The translations under genes were made by a program, and so were the position numbers. DNA of 39,277 nucleotides. It comes from Eubacteriales bacterium. Lineage in GTDB: Bacteria; Bacillota; Clostridia; Lachnospirales; Lachnospiraceae. Position 1 is the stretch's first letter. Each line of letters starts with the position of its first letter. Shown piece by piece: positions 1 to 7,815 of this stretch. The stretch is taken from contig JAUNPU010000029.1 of NCBI GenBank assembly GCA_030536555.1, forward strand, positions 1 to 39,277, written 5' to 3'. Below the pieces are notes generated by a model. The model was not told where the DNA came from and did not search any database. It saw nothing but the letters and a program-made list of their open reading frames with translations.

Positions 1-80
1 CAAAGATAGGAACGCAAAGATAAAAAAGTAAAGATTATCGTGGCAGAAACAGAATTTAATCAGTTACAGGGAGCAAATAT

Positions 81-878
81 ATGGAGCGAAGAAAAGTTCT
101 TACAATAGCAGGTTCTGATTCCAGTGGCGGCGCCGGGATTCAGGCGGATTTGAAGACCATGACTGCGCTGGGAGCTTACGGCATGAGTGTGATTACGGCG
201 CTGACGGCGCAGAACACCACCGGCGTGTATGGAATCATGGATGTGGAGCCGGAATTTGTGGCGAAGCAGATGGACTGTGTGTTTACGGACATTGAGCCGG
301 ATGCGGTCAAGATTGGTATGGTATCGCAGGCTGCGATCATCGACGTGATTGCGGAGAAGCTGCAGCAGTACGGGGCAAAGCAGGTAGTGCTGGATCCGGT
401 TATGGTGTCCACCAGCGGAAGTCGACTGCTGGCGGAGGACGCCATGGAGGCGCTGGCAGAAAAGCTGCTTCCTCTGGCTGCGGTCATGACGCCCAATATC
501 CCGGAGGCGGAGATTTTAAGTGGCATGAAAATCGAGACGGAGACTCAGATGGAGGAAGCGGCAAGAATCATCGGTGAGAAATGGCACGGTGCGGTGCTGG
601 TGAAGGGCGGCCATCAGGTGGAGACCGCCAATGATGTGCTGTACCGGGACGGAACTTTTATCTGGTTCTATGGCAAACGCATCGACAACCCCAACACCCA
701 CGGCACCGGCTGCACCCTTTCCAGCGCCATCGCCTGTGGTCTGGCGGCTGGAAAGAGCGTGGAGGACAGTGTGCGGGATGCCAAAGCATACCTTTCCGGT
801 GCGCTGGCTTCCGGGCTTGATCTGGGGCAGGGAAGCGGCCCGCTGGATCATTGCTTTTTTGTTGGGGAAGCGGTATAG
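81..878 (+). CDS. thiD: Hydroxymethylpyrimidine/phosphomethylpyrimidine kinase
   Basis: Cytoplasmic ribokinase-fold kinase of thiamine biosynthesis. It phosphorylates 4-amino-5-hydroxymethyl-2-methylpyrimidine and then its monophosphate to give HMP-PP, the pyrimidine half of thiamine. The N-terminal substrate/ATP motif TIAGSDSSGGAGIQADLK is at residues 8-25. The family's anion-hole and active-site stretch HGTGCT ends with Cys211. The length of 265 aa is normal for stand-alone ThiD. The ATG is preceded by GGGAG at about 7-8 bases. No other thiamine gene is visible, so it may be the end of a transcript that starts before the window. A strong terminator follows about 100 bp after the stop. No TPP riboswitch is visible in the 80 bases available upstream. 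Confidence 0.96.
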   Translation: MERRKVLTIAGSDSSGGAGIQADLKTMTALGAYGMSVITALTAQNTTGVYGIMDVEPEFVAKQMDCVFTDIEPDAVKIGMVSQAAIIDVIAEKLQQYGAKQVVLDPVMVSTSGSRLLAEDAMEALAEKLLPLAAVMTPNIPEAEILSGMKIETETQMEEAARIIGEKWHGAVLVKGGHQVETANDVLYRDGTFIWFYGKRIDNPNTHGTGCTLSSAIACGLAAGKSVEDSVRDAKAYLSGALASGLDLGQGSGPLDHCFFVGEAV

Positions 879-978
879 CTGCTGGCGGGAGACGCGTCCG
901 GACAGGAGAAGCTGTGATCATGGAGAAGGGCAGAGAAACCAGATAAGCTGAGAAGAAAACAGGCAGAGAAGCGGAAAA

Positions 979-1018
979 GCAGGGCGAGAAAGTGAAAATT
1001 CTCGCCCTGCAATTTTTT
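979..1018 (+). terminator. Intrinsic terminator after thiD
   Basis: A perfect 12-bp stem (GCAGGGCGAGAA with TTCTCGCCCTGC), an 8-nt loop and an AATTTTTT tail. On the other strand the stem is followed by TTTTCC, so it may also stop transcripts arriving from the minus-strand remnant, whose stop codon sits in the T-tract. Confidence 0.92.
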
Positions 1019-2135
1019 AGACGGATATGATATGACGAAACGTATTCCTGGAAGCCCTCAAAGCCTGTGACACTTCGCCCCAGTCGGAGTTGCTGATTGC
1101 CGTGATGTACTCATTCAAAATCTCCTGATTCGGAATAAACACCTCACCGGTTTCGCTTCGGTATCCCAGATAGCCCAGATGCACCAGCAAAGTCAGCACA
1201 TCATCTCTGGAATGAAAGGTCACCATATCATTGGAGAAGCTGCGGATATCAACGGGAATTCCGTCTTTTCCATTCATCATCTCGATAATGGCATCCTTCA
1301 ATCCGTCAAAGTTCATGTCGATATAGGTGCGCAAAGCCTCGAACGTCTCAGTCTGGTTCCAGTAATTCTGGAATCTGTGAAACTGCATGGCGCTGACCAC
1401 GGAACGGGGATTGTATATGGAACCGACCTCCTCCATAAAGTATCCGTCATAGCGCTGCTTTGTCTCCTCGAAATCCATCTGATATGCGGCACACAGGTCC
1501 TTTACTTCGCCTTCGGTAAAGCCGACATACTGAGCCAGCGGACCGGCAAAGGTCATGGAAAATTCATCAAACATATTTAAGGCGGAATGGGTGCCGTATT
1601 TTTTGATGGGCAGGATTCCGGTCATGTAGCAAAGTGCAATGTATTCCTTGTCTTTCAGTAAATCGCGGAGAAAATCCAGATACAGCTTCTGGGACTCCGT
1701 GCCGGAGGTGAATTCCCGGAAAATACAGTCCCACTCGTCAATGATGACAACATATGGAATCTTCACATTGTTGTAAATATCCTGCATGGTCCGGGTCAGA
1801 TTGGTGCTGTCGAAATACCGGTAATCCGGGTATGCTTCCAGCAAGTCCCACAAAACAGACTTCTTCAATAAATCCAGCATGCCGGACATGTCGTGTGTCT
1901 GACTTAGAAACTCCTGCATATTCAGTGAGATAACGTTGTAGCGGTTCAGATGCTGATGAAAGGAGTCGATTCCGGAAACCTCAAAGGGAGCGAACATCTC
2001 ATCGGAATCACAGCCGCGGCTGTAGTACGCCGCAAGCATATTGGCGGTCACGGACTTGCCGAAGCGCCGTGGTCTGCTGATGCAAATATACCGCTGCTGG
2101 GTGTTGATGATCTTGTTGCAGTTACGATAATTCAA
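1017..2135 (-). pseudogene. Truncated AAA-ATPase-like (PF09820-type) protein remnant
   Basis: The reading frame contains the signature of the AAA-ATPase-like family common in gut anaerobes: a P-loop-like SRPRRFGKSVT and a Walker B-like VVIIDEWDCIF. Similarity to the family seems to begin only near NKIINTQQRYICISRPRRF. The usual N-terminal 'VDKTGLI' segment of about 30 residues is missing, and the frame runs upstream into the promoter of the next gene. At the other end it stops at a point where family members normally continue for about 150 residues into a PD-(D/E)XK nuclease-like domain (DUF1703). The start given is a TTG just before the recognisable part; a longer frame from 2267 exists but would overlap the divergent promoter. 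I judge it a two-ended remnant; family lengths are from memory. The role of intact members is not established. Confidence 0.6.
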
Positions 2136-2208
2136 AGTATCTTTAGTATAACATTTTGCAGGGGGAATAGCTATGGGGAAACAGATGAAAATGAGAAAAA
2201 CTATTCTC

Positions 2209-2238
2209 TTCCCACACCCCCTGCCTCTGTGGTATAAT
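2209..2238 (+). promoter_or_regulatory. Extended -10 promoter of the LacI-type fusion regulator
   Basis: TATAAT at 2233-2238 is preceded by TGG, giving the extended -10 form TGnTATAAT. The -35 is weak (TTCCCA, 2209-2214, spacer 18). The start codon follows 45 bases downstream. Confidence 0.75.
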
Positions 2239-2253
2239 GCAGACACAGGTGTA

Positions 2254-2269
2254 TTTGAACGAACCAAAG
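2254..2269 (+). promoter_or_regulatory. Possible autoregulatory operator copy (weak)
   Basis: TTTGAACGAACCAAAG matches 11 of 16 positions of the operator-like motif at 4565-4580 (TTTGAACGTGTCAATA), with the left half identical. It lies just downstream of the -10 box, where a bound repressor would block the regulator's own transcription. Operator function is inferred. Confidence 0.35.
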
Positions 2270-2282
2270 CGAGGAGATAGTC

Positions 2283-4472
2283 ATGCCAACGATTAAAGAT
2301 ATTGCCGCAAAGGCGGGGGTTTCACATGGTACGGTTTCTAATGTGCTGAATAAACGGGGCAATGTAAGTGCGGAGAAGATTCAGCTGGTAGAGCGGATCG
2401 CAAAAGAGATGGGATACAAGATGAATGTTCAGGCGCAGCAGCTTCGGGCGGGCATGGCAAGAGGAGTCTGCGTGATCGTCCCGGAGATCAGCCGGCAAAG
2501 CTACAATGATCTGTATTTCGGACTGGAGCGGTATCTGCAGGAGTATGATTTCAGCATTGAGCTGATCTGCACGGAGAATCTGGAGTGCAACGAAGCGCGG
2601 GCGGTGAAAAGGGCGGTCTCCCTGAATCCCATGGCAATCGTGGTGGTCAGCTCTATTTTGAAGAATCGGGGTCTGTTTACGGATGATACATGCTTTTTCT
2701 TTGTGGACCGGAAGGTGAAGGGAATGCCGGAAAATGCAGTGTATGCGTCGTTTGGCTATGAACAAGCAGGCAGGGAGATTGCTGCCCGCTGTGCTGCCGA
2801 CGGATACAAAAACATTGCGCTTGTTTGCGAAAATCGTGTTTATTCCAATAATAAAGCATTTATTAATGGGGCAGTGGAGATTCTGGATGACTGCAACTGC
2901 TCCTGCAGGATTATTTCCTGCGATGGCAGTGTGCGCCTGAATAAGGCGTTTGATATTCTGAATTCCAGAGAAGAATTTGATGCGGTGATTGCGATGAGTC
3001 AGGAGGATGTGGACTATCTGAAAATGGCGCACCGCTATGATCCGGATAAGAAGCTGCCGGCAATCTATGCGCTTACGGGAAAGACCGTAGGGCGGGATTC
3101 CGGGATTTTCCGCTATGAACTGAACTATAAGCTGCTGGGACGGATGATTGCCAGGCGGATTGTTGAGAGCAGTGAGGAGAGTGAGGAGGAGACAGAGCGG
3201 AGTGGCGCAGCGCAGCAGATGCTGCTGGAAAATGACGGATTTTATGACGTGGGAGTCCCGTCTGTGCGCAGGGACAGCAGTATTTGCTTTCTCACCATTC
3301 AGAATATGACGGGGAAGGCGATTCAGAAGCTGATTCCATCCTTTACCAAGGAGACGGGGATTCGCGTCGACTCGATCAGCGTGTCCTATGATGAGCATTA
3401 CAAGATGGCGCAGGCATGCTGCCAGAGAAGTCCGTATGATCTGATCCGCATGGATATGGCGTGGATGTCGGAGCTGGGGGATAAGATATACCGGCCTCTG
3501 GATCCGGGTGACCCTGATGTGAGGTGGCTCAATGGGCGGATTCTGCCCTCCATGTCGGGAGATTATTCGCTTGTGAATGGGGTCCAGTATGGATTTCCGC
3601 TGGATGCCTGTGTGCAGATGCTGTTCTATCGAAAGGATCTGTTTGGGGACGAGCTGATTAAGCGGGAGTTCTTTGAGAAGTTTAAGCGGAGGCTGGAGGT
3701 ACCGAAGACCTTCCGGGAGTACAACGAAGTTGCCAGCTTTTTCACCAGAAAAGAGAATCCGCTGTCCCGCACCCGATACGGAACGGTTGCTACCTACGGG
3801 CGGACCTTTCTGGCAGCCTGCGACTTCCTTCCGCGACTGCGGGAACTGAAGAAGGATATTTTTGATGAAAACGGACGGGTGAATCTTCTGATTCCGGAGG
3901 TGAAGCAGGCGATAGAGCAGTATCTTGCGATGTGCAGCTACTCCAGCAAGGATATTTACCAGTGGTGGGCAGAAGCAACCAGACAGTTCTCGGAAGGGGA
4001 CACGGCGATGCAGATCGTATTTTCAAACTATGCGTCCGAAGTGATTCACGGTCTGGACTCAAAGGTGGTAGGCAGGATTGCCTGCGGGACAGTTCCGGGC
4101 GGGCAGCCGCTGTCGGGAGGCGGCTCCCTTGGGATTTCCCGGTTCAGTCATAAATATGAAGAGTGCATGACTTTTCTGAAATGGCTGTACCGGAAGGATA
4201 TTGCGGAGACGATCACCTATCTGGGCGGCTATATCTGCTGTCAGGGAATCAGCAGAAATATGGATATTCTGGAGATGTACCCCTGGGTTGAGGATATGGA
4301 AAAGTCCTTTGAACTGGGCTGGAGAGCATACAGCCACGAAAATAATCCCAAATTTCAGGAGTTTTTATTTGAGGATATTCTGGGAAGAGCGATTCGGCTG
4401 ATTGCGTCAGGAATCGAGGATGCCGAGACGGCGCTGACGCGGGCTCAGGAAGAGTGTGAGCGGATGTTTTGA
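2283..4472 (+). CDS. LacI-type HTH regulator fused to a solute-binding-protein domain
   Basis: 729 aa, about twice the length of a LacI regulator. Residues 1-48 are a textbook LacI HTH plus hinge start (IKDIAAKAGVSHGTVSNVLN). Residues ~60-290 look like the periplasmic-binding-protein core of LacI/GalR proteins. An acidic linker rich in S and E follows (~295-315). Residues ~330-725 resemble an extracellular solute-binding protein (SBP_bac_1 type: PSFTKETGIRVDSISVSYDE, then DLIRMDMAWMSELGD and a hinge-like GVQYGFPLDA). There is no signal peptide, so the SBP domain must be cytoplasmic, presumably as a second ligand sensor or dimerisation module. RBS GAGGAG lies 6 bases before the ATG. It sits directly upstream of a phosphodiesterase/ABC transporter operon whose promoter carries a candidate operator, so it is probably that operon's regulator. 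Domain assignment is firm for the HTH, good for the SBP part; ligands are unknown. Confidence 0.88.
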   Translation: MPTIKDIAAKAGVSHGTVSNVLNKRGNVSAEKIQLVERIAKEMGYKMNVQAQQLRAGMARGVCVIVPEISRQSYNDLYFGLERYLQEYDFSIELICTENLECNEARAVKRAVSLNPMAIVVVSSILKNRGLFTDDTCFFFVDRKVKGMPENAVYASFGYEQAGREIAARCAADGYKNIALVCENRVYSNNKAFINGAVEILDDCNCSCRIISCDGSVRLNKAFDILNSREEFDAVIAMSQEDVDYLKMAHRYDPDKKLPAIYALTGKTVGRDSGIFRYELNYKLLGRMIARRIVESSEESEEETERSGAAQQMLLENDGFYDVGVPSVRRDSSICFLTIQNMTGKAIQKLIPSFTKETGIRVDSISVSYDEHYKMAQACCQRSPYDLIRMDMAWMSELGDKIYRPLDPGDPDVRWLNGRILPSMSGDYSLVNGVQYGFPLDACVQMLFYRKDLFGDELIKREFFEKFKRRLEVPKTFREYNEVASFFTRKENPLSRTRYGTVATYGRTFLAACDFLPRLRELKKDIFDENGRVNLLIPEVKQAIEQYLAMCSYSSKDIYQWWAEATRQFSEGDTAMQIVFSNYASEVIHGLDSKVVGRIACGTVPGGQPLSGGGSLGISRFSHKYEECMTFLKWLYRKDIAETITYLGGYICCQGISRNMDILEMYPWVEDMEKSFELGWRAYSHENNPKFQEFLFEDILGRAIRLIASGIEDAETALTRAQEECERMF

Positions 4473-4489
4473 TGGATTGAGCAGGAGCG

Positions 4490-4511
4490 GAGCAGCTTCT
4501 GCTCTTTTTTT
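4490..4511 (+). terminator. Terminator after the fusion regulator
   Basis: GAGCAG-CTT-CTGCTC followed by seven T's, 17 bases after the stop codon. Confidence 0.8.
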
Positions 4512-4527
4512 GCTATGCATATCAGGA

Positions 4528-4550
4528 AACGCGCCGGTGACGCGTTTTTT
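4528..4550 (+). terminator. Second terminator-like hairpin
   Basis: AACGCG, a 7-nt loop, CGCGTT and a run of T's (six in a row including the stem end). In tandem with the preceding terminator, it isolates the downstream operon from read-through. Confidence 0.7.
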
Positions 4551-4564
4551 GATTGACTCAACAA

Positions 4565-4580
4565 TTTGAACGTGTCAATA
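4565..4580 (+). promoter_or_regulatory. Operator-like motif, upstream copy
   Basis: TTTGAACGTGTCAATA. The reverse complement of 4701-4716 matches it at 15 of 16 positions, so the two are inverted copies with centres 136 bp apart. Such spacing would allow DNA looping by a LacI-type tetramer. The stretch between them is very AT-rich and holds no gene. Confidence 0.6.
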
Positions 4581-4700
4581 AAAACGAAGAAAAATAAAAG
4601 TTAAAACCATGTAAAACAGCCGATAAATCAATAAAACCTACAAAAATATGTTAAAATAATGTCATAGATGCGTAAAAATAACGAAAAATGATAAAATATA

Positions 4701-4716
4701 TATTGACACGTTCCAA
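4701..4716 (-). promoter_or_regulatory. Operator-like motif overlapping the -35 box
   Basis: On the minus strand it reads TTGGAACGTGTCAATA, the near-identical partner of 4565-4580. It covers the -35 hexamer of the downstream operon promoter, as expected for a repressor site. The likely binder is the adjacent LacI-type fusion protein. Confidence 0.6.
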
Positions 4717-4731
4717 AATATAGTGTATAAA
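4703..4731 (+). promoter_or_regulatory. Sigma-A promoter of the phosphodiesterase/ABC operon
   Basis: TTGACA at 4703-4708, a 17-bp spacer, and TATAAA at 4726-4731. The 5' leader is about 55 bases. Confidence 0.85.
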
Positions 4732-4791
4732 AGAGACATAGAAACAACGAGGACAAACAAAGGAATAGAAATATTCAAGGAGGGAACGAAT

Positions 4792-5631
4792 ATGTACACC
4801 AAAAACCAGTCAATGAGAGAGTTGATTGATAAGCGGAAGGTCCTGATTGCGGCGCACCGTGGCACTTCCGGGGGGAACGTTGTGCAGAACACCAGTCTGG
4901 CGTATAAGAACGCATTGCTTCACGGAGCAGATATGATTGAGGTTGATGCGATCATGACAACAGATGGAGTCTTCTATGCATTCCACAATGGAGAAGAGGA
5001 TCTGGAGCTGGGAATCGACCGGGATATCCGGGAGATGAGTTCGTCAGAGGTGGAAGAGCTTCATACACTGAACTGCATGAGAAAGGTGTGTGAACAGAAG
5101 CTGGAGCATCTGGAGGAGGTGCTGGAGCGGTTCCGGGGAAAATGCCTGATCAACATTGACCGGTCATGGTTCTACTGGAAAGAGATCATTGCCCTGCTGG
5201 AGCGCATGGATATGAAAGAACAGCTTCTGTTAAAATCAGGCGTAGAAGAACAGCTTTTACAGGAGCTGGAGGAGAGCGGAAGCGATCTTATGTATATGCC
5301 GATCATGAAGACGATGGAAGACTGGGAGCTTGTGAAAAAGTACAACATCAACGTGGCAGCTGCGGAGCTGATTTTTACGGATCTGGACAGTGACTTTTTG
5401 AAGCCGGAATTTATGAAGGAACTGAAGGATGCCGGTATCGCACCGTGGGTCAATGCCATTACACTGAATGATGTGGATATCCTTTCCGGACTTCTGGATG
5501 ATAACAATGCCATAAAGAACGGATTTGATGAGAGCTGGGGAAGGCTGATGGAGCTTGGATTCGAGATTATCCAGACAGACTGGCCGGCACTGCTGAAAGA
5601 GTATCGAAACAATAAGTTTAACAATAAATAA
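4792..5631 (+). CDS. Glycerophosphodiester phosphodiesterase family protein (variant motif)
   Basis: 280 aa, predicted cytoplasmic (no signal peptide). GDPD enzymes hydrolyse glycerophosphodiesters to an alcohol and glycerol-3-phosphate. Seen: the first catalytic His in AAHRG (residues ~21-25), the metal ligands in GADMIEVDAIMTTDG, and the second His in FHNGEE. The usual PENT is VVQNT and the usual HD is FHNG, a variant I associate with a divergent GDPD subgroup, so the substrate may differ from the classic ones. The start is the ATG with AAGGAGGG 7 bases upstream; a longer frame begins at 4723 but lies on the promoter. It is the first gene of the operon, 13 bases before the binding-protein gene, which suggests it cleaves what the transporter imports. 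Confidence 0.85.
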   Translation: MYTKNQSMRELIDKRKVLIAAHRGTSGGNVVQNTSLAYKNALLHGADMIEVDAIMTTDGVFYAFHNGEEDLELGIDRDIREMSSSEVEELHTLNCMRKVCEQKLEHLEEVLERFRGKCLINIDRSWFYWKEIIALLERMDMKEQLLLKSGVEEQLLQELEESGSDLMYMPIMKTMEDWELVKKYNINVAAAELIFTDLDSDFLKPEFMKELKDAGIAPWVNAITLNDVDILSGLLDDNNAIKNGFDESWGRLMELGFEIIQTDWPALLKEYRNNKFNNK

Positions 5632-5644
5632 GGAGAAAAACATT

Positions 5645-6739
5645 ATGAAAAACATGAAGAGAATCGTAACCCTTGGACTTGCAGCAGCTATGACCGTATC
5701 TCTGGCAGGATGCGGCGGCAGCCAGAAGACAGAGACAAAAGGTGCAGAGGCGGCTGCACAGGCAGGCGGAGCAGAGGCGGCAGGCGAAGTAGATAAGAGC
5801 CAGCAGCTGATCATCTATACCAACTCCGGTTCCAATGGCAGAGGAGAATGGCTGAAGGAGAAGGCGGCAGGAGAAGGCTACAATGTCGAGGTCGTACAGA
5901 TTCAGGGCGGCGATCTGGCAAACAGAATCATTGCCGAGAAGAACAATCCACAGGCAGACATGGTATTTGGTCTGAATGCCATCGAGTACGAGAAGCTGAA
6001 GAAAGAGGAGGTTCTTGATCAGTGGGAACCGACCTGGAAGGCTGATGTGGATATGACGCTGGGCGATGCGGACGGATACTATTATCCGATCGTCATTCAG
6101 CCGCTGGTCAATATGATGAATGCTGATCTTGAGAATCCGCCGAAGGATTACACAGATCTGGTGAATCCGGAGTGGACAGACAAATATACCATTCTGAACT
6201 TTGGAGGCGGTACCGGCAAGACTATTTTAGCCGGTCTGCTTGTCAGATATCAGGACGAGAACGGTGATCTTGGCGTATCCGAAGAAGGATGGAACTTTGT
6301 GAAGAGCTGGATCCAGAACGGACATATGGAACAGCAGGGTGAGGATAATGTAGGTAATGTAATCTCCGGCGACAGACCGATTACCGAGATGTGGGGCAGC
6401 GGTGTGCTTCAGAACCAGACTGAGCGTGACTATAAGTTCCAGATCATGGTTCCGGAAGTGGGCGTACCGTATGTAACGGAGCAGGTTGCGATGATTACCG
6501 GTTCTGAGAAGAGAGCGCTGGCTGTAGATTTTGCCAACTGGTTCGGTTCTGCAGATGTTCAGGCTGCATGGATGGAGCAGTTCGGTACGATTCCGTGTCA
6601 GCCGGCAGCACTGGAGAAGGCACCGGAAGACATCAAGGAATTCGTGAATCAGGTTCATCCGCAGGATATGGATTGGGGTTTTGTGGCTGAGCATGTAGAG
6701 CAGTGGGTAGAGAAGTGTGAGCTTGAGTTCCTGCAGTAA
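5645..6739 (+). CDS. ABC transporter substrate-binding lipoprotein (iron/phosphonate/polyamine type)
   Basis: 364 aa. A lipoprotein signal peptide ends in the lipobox LAGC (Cys23), so the protein is anchored outside the cytoplasmic membrane. A low-complexity Ala/Glu/Gly spacer to residue ~50 is followed by a two-lobe binding fold starting QQLIIYTNSGSNGRGEW. Overall it resembles the group of SBPs that serve FbpABC-, PotABCD- and 2-aminoethylphosphonate-type transporters. I do not see a clear tandem Tyr iron site. The substrate cannot be read from sequence; the GDPD neighbour suggests a phosphodiester or phospho-alcohol (inference). RBS AAGGAG. Confidence 0.9.
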   Translation: MKNMKRIVTLGLAAAMTVSLAGCGGSQKTETKGAEAAAQAGGAEAAGEVDKSQQLIIYTNSGSNGRGEWLKEKAAGEGYNVEVVQIQGGDLANRIIAEKNNPQADMVFGLNAIEYEKLKKEEVLDQWEPTWKADVDMTLGDADGYYYPIVIQPLVNMMNADLENPPKDYTDLVNPEWTDKYTILNFGGGTGKTILAGLLVRYQDENGDLGVSEEGWNFVKSWIQNGHMEQQGEDNVGNVISGDRPITEMWGSGVLQNQTERDYKFQIMVPEVGVPYVTEQVAMITGSEKRALAVDFANWFGSADVQAAWMEQFGTIPCQPAALEKAPEDIKEFVNQVHPQDMDWGFVAEHVEQWVEKCELEFLQ

Positions 6740-6749
6740 GTGACAGAGC

Positions 6750-6771
6750 GCGGTCTGCGTATGCGGACCGC
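6750..6771 (+). promoter_or_regulatory. Intra-operon hairpin between binding protein and ATPase genes
   Basis: GCGGTCTGC-GTAT-GCGGACCGC, a 9-bp stem with one G-T pair and no T-tract. Hairpins here often raise binding-protein mRNA relative to the transporter genes, by protecting the upstream message or partial termination. Structure seen; role inferred. Confidence 0.6.
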
Positions 6772-6795
6772 CTCGCTTTAGAGGAGAGATGAAGG

Positions 6796-7800
6796 ATGAT
6801 TGAGTTTAAAAATATTGAGATCAAATATGGGGATTTTGTAGCGATTAAGGATCTGAATCTGACGATTGAGGATGGGGAGTTCTTCACATTTCTGGGACCG
6901 TCAGGATGTGGTAAGACTACGACACTGCGCTCTCTGGTGGGCTTCATTGAGCCAAGCAACGGGCAGATTCTGATTGATGGCAGGGATGTGACGCACCTGC
7001 CGGTGGAAAAAAGAGAGATCGGAATGGTATTCCAGAGCTATGCGCTGTTCCCAACTATGACCGTGTATGAGAATCTGGCATTTGGTCTTAAAGTAAAGAA
7101 GCTTCCGGCAGCGGAGATTGATAAAAAGGTGAAAGAGGTTGCGAAGGTCATCGAGATCAAGGAGGAGCAGCTTCTGAGAAATGTATCTGAGTTGTCCGGT
7201 GGTCAGCAGCAGCGTGTGGCGCTGGCGAGAGCCATTGTGCTGGAACCGAAGATCCTCTGTCTGGATGAGCCGCTGTCCAATCTGGATGCCAAGCTGAGGG
7301 TGGGGCTGCGCAGCGAACTGAAAAAGCTCCAGAAGAATCTTGGAATCACCACGCTCTACGTTACCCACGATCAGGAAGAGGCACTGACTCTGTCTGACCG
7401 CATTGCTGTGTTCAACAATGGTTTTGTTGAGCAGGTTGACCGGCCTTATGACATTTACAACCATTCCAAATCCGAGTTTGTCTGTGATTTTATCGGTGAG
7501 ATTAACCGGCTGAGCAGCACCATCATTGCGGAAATCAATCGGCAGACCGGCAATCGTCTGGATAACAGCAAGAATTCTTACATTCGTCTGGAGAGAATCA
7601 GCCTGAAGGAGATTGCAGGCTATGCGAAGTTAAAGGGTGTGATCCGGGACTACGATTACAATGGCGTGATGACCAAATACCGCGTGGAGGTTCTCGGAGG
7701 AGAAGTGCGGGTGATTCAGGCCAACGACGGACAGCCATTTATGGAAATCGGTCAGGAGCTGGATCTGTATATGGGAACTGATGACATTATGCAGTTTTAG
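6796..7800 (+). CDS. ABC transporter ATP-binding protein (PotA/FbpC type)
   Basis: 334 aa cytoplasmic ATPase powering the adjacent permease. Seen in order: Walker A GPSGCGKTTT (~residues 35-44), Q-loop region GMVFQSYALFP, signature LSGGQQQRVALARA, Walker B ILCLDEPLSNLDAKL, and switch His in YVTHDQEEA. The C-terminal ~100 residues form a TOBE-like regulatory domain, typical of PotA/FbpC/UgpC-class subunits. RBS GAGGAGAG lies 7 bases before the ATG. It is flanked by the binding-protein and permease genes in a single transcription unit. Confidence 0.95.
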   Translation: MIEFKNIEIKYGDFVAIKDLNLTIEDGEFFTFLGPSGCGKTTTLRSLVGFIEPSNGQILIDGRDVTHLPVEKREIGMVFQSYALFPTMTVYENLAFGLKVKKLPAAEIDKKVKEVAKVIEIKEEQLLRNVSELSGGQQQRVALARAIVLEPKILCLDEPLSNLDAKLRVGLRSELKKLQKNLGITTLYVTHDQEEALTLSDRIAVFNNGFVEQVDRPYDIYNHSKSEFVCDFIGEINRLSSTIIAEINRQTGNRLDNSKNSYIRLERISLKEIAGYAKLKGVIRDYDYNGVMTKYRVEVLGGEVRVIQANDGQPFMEIGQELDLYMGTDDIMQF

Positions 7801-7815
7801 AAAGGAGTTTGTAAG

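Noticed and set aside
2136..2267. N-terminal extension of the AAA-ATPase-like frame
   Set aside because: It runs through the extended -10 promoter of the divergent regulator and shows no similarity to the family.
6196..6230. GGGTGKT in the binding lipoprotein as a P-loop
   Set aside because: The spacing does not satisfy GxxxxGK[TS], and the protein is an exported SBP.
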